The position numbers were made by a program, and so were the translations under genes. Source: Croceibacterium_B sp035470785 (GTDB lineage Bacteria; Pseudomonadota; Alphaproteobacteria; Sphingomonadales; Sphingomonadaceae). Taken from it: a DNA stretch of 64,000 bases. Below are positions 62,357-64,000 of the stretch, piece after piece. Within the stretch, counting starts at the first letter, position 1. Each line of letters starts with the position of its first letter. The DNA is taken from positions 1 through 64,000 of the forward strand of contig DATIQN010000064.1 of NCBI GenBank assembly GCA_035470785.1, read 5' to 3'. The notes under the pieces are model-generated. The model searched no databases. It had not been told where the DNA came from and worked only from the letters and a program-made list of their open reading frames with translations.

Positions 62357-62731
62357 TCAGGCGCTGGCGGTCGCGTGGACGCCGCTTGATGAGCCCATGA
62401 GACCCATCAGGTCTTCTCTCGAATTGTTGTACAGCCGCATCACGATGACCGTCGCCGCAACCGAGGCGGCGGCGATTTCGACGTTGAGGAACGCCGCATT
62501 CAGATGCGCGCCGATGTTCGGAATATTCGCCAGCGCGGCACCGGCCAGTGGAAGCGTGACGACCGCGAAGAACAGGCCGAGCAGGTTTTCAGGCTTGTAC
62601 TTCAGCCCGGCGATCAAGCCGAGCACAACCAGCACCAGCGCGACGTTCAAGTTGGGAATCGCCACGAATCCGGCAACGATGGCCAGCACCGTTGCGATTA
62701 GCCGGGCCAAGCCCGCAATTTTATCGACCAT
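62357..62731 (-). CDS. Four-helix membrane protein of unknown function
   Basis: A 124-residue protein from ATG 62731 (VDKIAGLARLIATVLAIVAG) with hydrophobic segments through LNVALVLVVLGLIAGL, NLLGLFFAVVTLPLAGAALA and LNVEIAAASVAATVIVMRLY. GGGGGACTT stands before the ATG. It appears to be a small, conserved membrane protein family found in sphingomonads, without a known role. It faces the LuxR-type gene across the terminator. Confidence 0.78.
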   Translation of the reverse strand: MVDKIAGLARLIATVLAIVAGFVAIPNLNVALVLVVLGLIAGLKYKPENLLGLFFAVVTLPLAGAALANIPNIGAHLNAAFLNVEIAAASVAATVIVMRLYNNSREDLMGLMGSSSGVHATASA

Positions 62732-62970
62732 AAGTCCCCCCAAATCCCATTGCCTCTCCGGACAATGTGGTGGGCGACCCTGCGCGTCTTATACGCGTCC
62801 CAACGGCTCAGCGGAATAGCGCAATGCTGCGCGGTAAAGGGCGGAAACAGAAAGATAATCATGAGATGTCCACAGCGGCTGTTTCGGGCTCTCGCGAAGT
62901 CGAGCGGGCGAGTAACGGTTTCGAATGCAACCGCATCCGCGCTTGACTATGGCCCAGCGCACTATAGGCC

Positions 62971-63026
62971 GCCCGGCGGGCCACGCGGTCCCAACGCCGC
63001 GCGTGCTCTCTGCAAGGAGAGACTAC
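62971..63026 (+). promoter_or_regulatory. serC leader RNA candidate (three hairpins up to the start codon)
   Basis: Directly before serC the sequence can fold into GCCC/GGGC (62971-62981), CACGCG/CGCGTG (62982-63005) and CTCTC/GAGAG (63006-63021). The last stem holds the Shine-Dalgarno AAGGAGAG in its loop and 3' arm, leaving 5 nt to the ATG. This matches, in position and in CTCTGCAAGGAGAG style, the serC RNA motif of alphaproteobacteria (Rfam family named serC). TTGACT at 62943-62948 may be part of the promoter. Confidence 0.65.
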
Positions 63027-64000
63027 ATGTCTAATGAACCTACACTCCGTCCGGAGCGCCCTTTCTTTTCCTCCGGTCCCACCGCCAAGCCGCCCGGCTG
63101 GTCGCTCGACAAGATCGACACCCGCTCGCTCGGCCGCTCGCACCGCTCGCCCTATGCTAAGGGCCGGCTGAAGTATGCGATCGACCTCTCCAAAGAACTG
63201 CTCGGCGTGCCCGAGGATTATCTCGTCGGCATCATGCCGGGGTCGGACACCGGCGCGCTCGAGTGCGCGATGTGGACCATGCTCGGCGACCGCCCGACCA
63301 CCGTCGCCGCCTGGGAAAGCTTCGGCAACGTATGGATCCAGGACGCAGTCAAGCAGCTCAAGCTGCCTAACCTGACCACGCTCGACGCCGACTACGGCGA
63401 GATCCCGGACCTCGCGTCGGTCCCACAGGACAACGACGTCGTCTTCACCTGGAACGGCACGACCTCGGGCGCGAAGATCCCCAACACCGACTGGCTCGCC
63501 CCCGGCCGCGCGGGCGTGACGATCAACGACGCCACCAGCGCGATCTTCGCGATGGAGATGGACTGGGCCAAGCTCGATGCCACGACCTATTCGTGGCAGA
63601 AGGTGATGGGCTCGGAAGCCCAGCACGGCATGCTGATCCTCAGCCCCAAGGCAGTCGAGCGGATCGAAAGCTACGATCCGTCCTGGCCGCTGCCCAAGCT
63701 GTTCCGCGTCAAGAAGGGCGGCAAGCTCGATCGCTCGATCTTCGAAGGTGCGACGATCAACACCCCGTCGATGCTTGCGACGGAGGACTACATCGTCGCG
63801 CTCGAATGGGCGAAGTCGATTGGTGGCCGCCAGGCGATGTTTGAACGCGCCAACCGCAATGCAAAGACCGTGTTCGACTGGATCGAGGCGACGCCGTACT
63901 TGCGCAACATGGTCGCCGACCCGGCGAAGCGGACCAACACCGGCGTGTGCATGGTCTTCCAGGGCGACTGGTACGAAAGCCTTTCCGCCGAGGACCAGGC
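63027..64000 (+). CDS. serC: Phosphoserine aminotransferase (partial, cut by window end)
   Basis: Second enzyme of serine synthesis, converting 3-phosphohydroxypyruvate to 3-phosphoserine with glutamate. The frame opens with ATG 63027 (SNEPTLRPERPFFSSGPTAK) and remains open to the end of the window, giving 324 residues of a protein expected to be about 380. Motifs: the phosphate-binding PGSDTGALECAMWTMLG and the PLP Lys in TYSWQKVMGSEAQHG. It belongs to the long alphaproteobacterial SerC type. A structured leader precedes it; serA often follows but lies outside. Confidence 0.93.
   Translation, partial: MSNEPTLRPERPFFSSGPTAKPPGWSLDKIDTRSLGRSHRSPYAKGRLKYAIDLSKELLGVPEDYLVGIMPGSDTGALECAMWTMLGDRPTTVAAWESFGNVWIQDAVKQLKLPNLTTLDADYGEIPDLASVPQDNDVVFTWNGTTSGAKIPNTDWLAPGRAGVTINDATSAIFAMEMDWAKLDATTYSWQKVMGSEAQHGMLILSPKAVERIESYDPSWPLPKLFRVKKGGKLDRSIFEGATINTPSMLATEDYIVALEWAKSIGGRQAMFERANRNAKTVFDWIEATPYLRNMVADPAKRTNTGVCMVFQGDWYESLSAEDQ

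Overview
The window is a gap-poor, high-GC chromosomal segment of an alphaproteobacterium, most likely a sphingomonad (Sphingomonadales). Supporting signs are a ferC-ferBA hydroxycinnamate locus arranged as in Sphingobium SYK-6, a C4-type 5-aminolevulinate synthase, the lepB-rnc-era and plsY-(dprA)-topA orders, a hemC-hemD-mitofilin-like cluster, an EcfG-type stress promoter, a serC-type leader RNA, and several palindromic repeat families, one built on CGTTCGTGCCGAGCCTGTCG. No transposase, phage, CRISPR array, rRNA or tRNA was seen.

Layout. 1-9.1 kb: a minus-strand set encoding a split PEP-synthase-like dikinase (two subunits resembling phenylphosphate synthase) whose last visible gene is a biotin carboxyl carrier protein; then a secreted protein, an AraC regulator and a divergent operon of a triple SnoaL/NTF2 protein, a LigW-type amidohydrolase and an HSL-type esterase. 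9.1-17.8 kb: small stress-type membrane proteins, two frame-disrupted genes, a PAS-GGDEF-EAL-PilZ protein, a NarL-type two-component pair, hemA and murI. 17.9-28.5 kb: plsY, a collapsed dprA remnant, topA, an MFS transporter, lepB-rnc-era and pgi. 28.5-36.6 kb: tandem L,D-transpeptidases, a CDGSH protein, glutathione reductase, an EF-hand protein, a PilZ protein and two secreted proteins of unknown function. 36.6-42.3 kb: acs, then ferC divergent from ferBA. 42.3-50.2 kb: small membrane proteins, gcdH, a response regulator, and a tsaD-gpsA-flippase-HHH operon. 50.3-59.6 kb: hemC-hemD-mitofilin-like, ubiH-like, dsbD, uvrB. 59.7-64 kb: an Anbu-type proteasome homologue with an alpha/beta hydrolase, a LuxR protein with a degenerate receiver, and serC with its leader RNA (gene cut by the window end).

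How the genes fit together. The most interesting part is aromatic catabolism. The 0.4-3.4 kb genes look like the ATP-dependent phosphorylation plus biotin-dependent carboxylation machinery known for hydroxyphenyl ketones (the acetovanillone Hpe/Acv systems). ferBA would convert ferulate and related hydroxycinnamates to aromatic aldehydes plus acetyl-CoA, and acs can also make acetyl-CoA. Together these suggest a lignin-monomer degrader. The rest is housekeeping: tetrapyrrole synthesis (hemA, hemC, hemD), envelope (murI, plsY, gpsA, lepB, L,D-transpeptidases, flippase), DNA and RNA maintenance (topA, uvrB, rnc, era, tsaD) and redox control (gor, dsbD). Many adjacent genes overlap by 4 bp (ATGA, GTGA or TTGA), so start calls at those junctions are firm.
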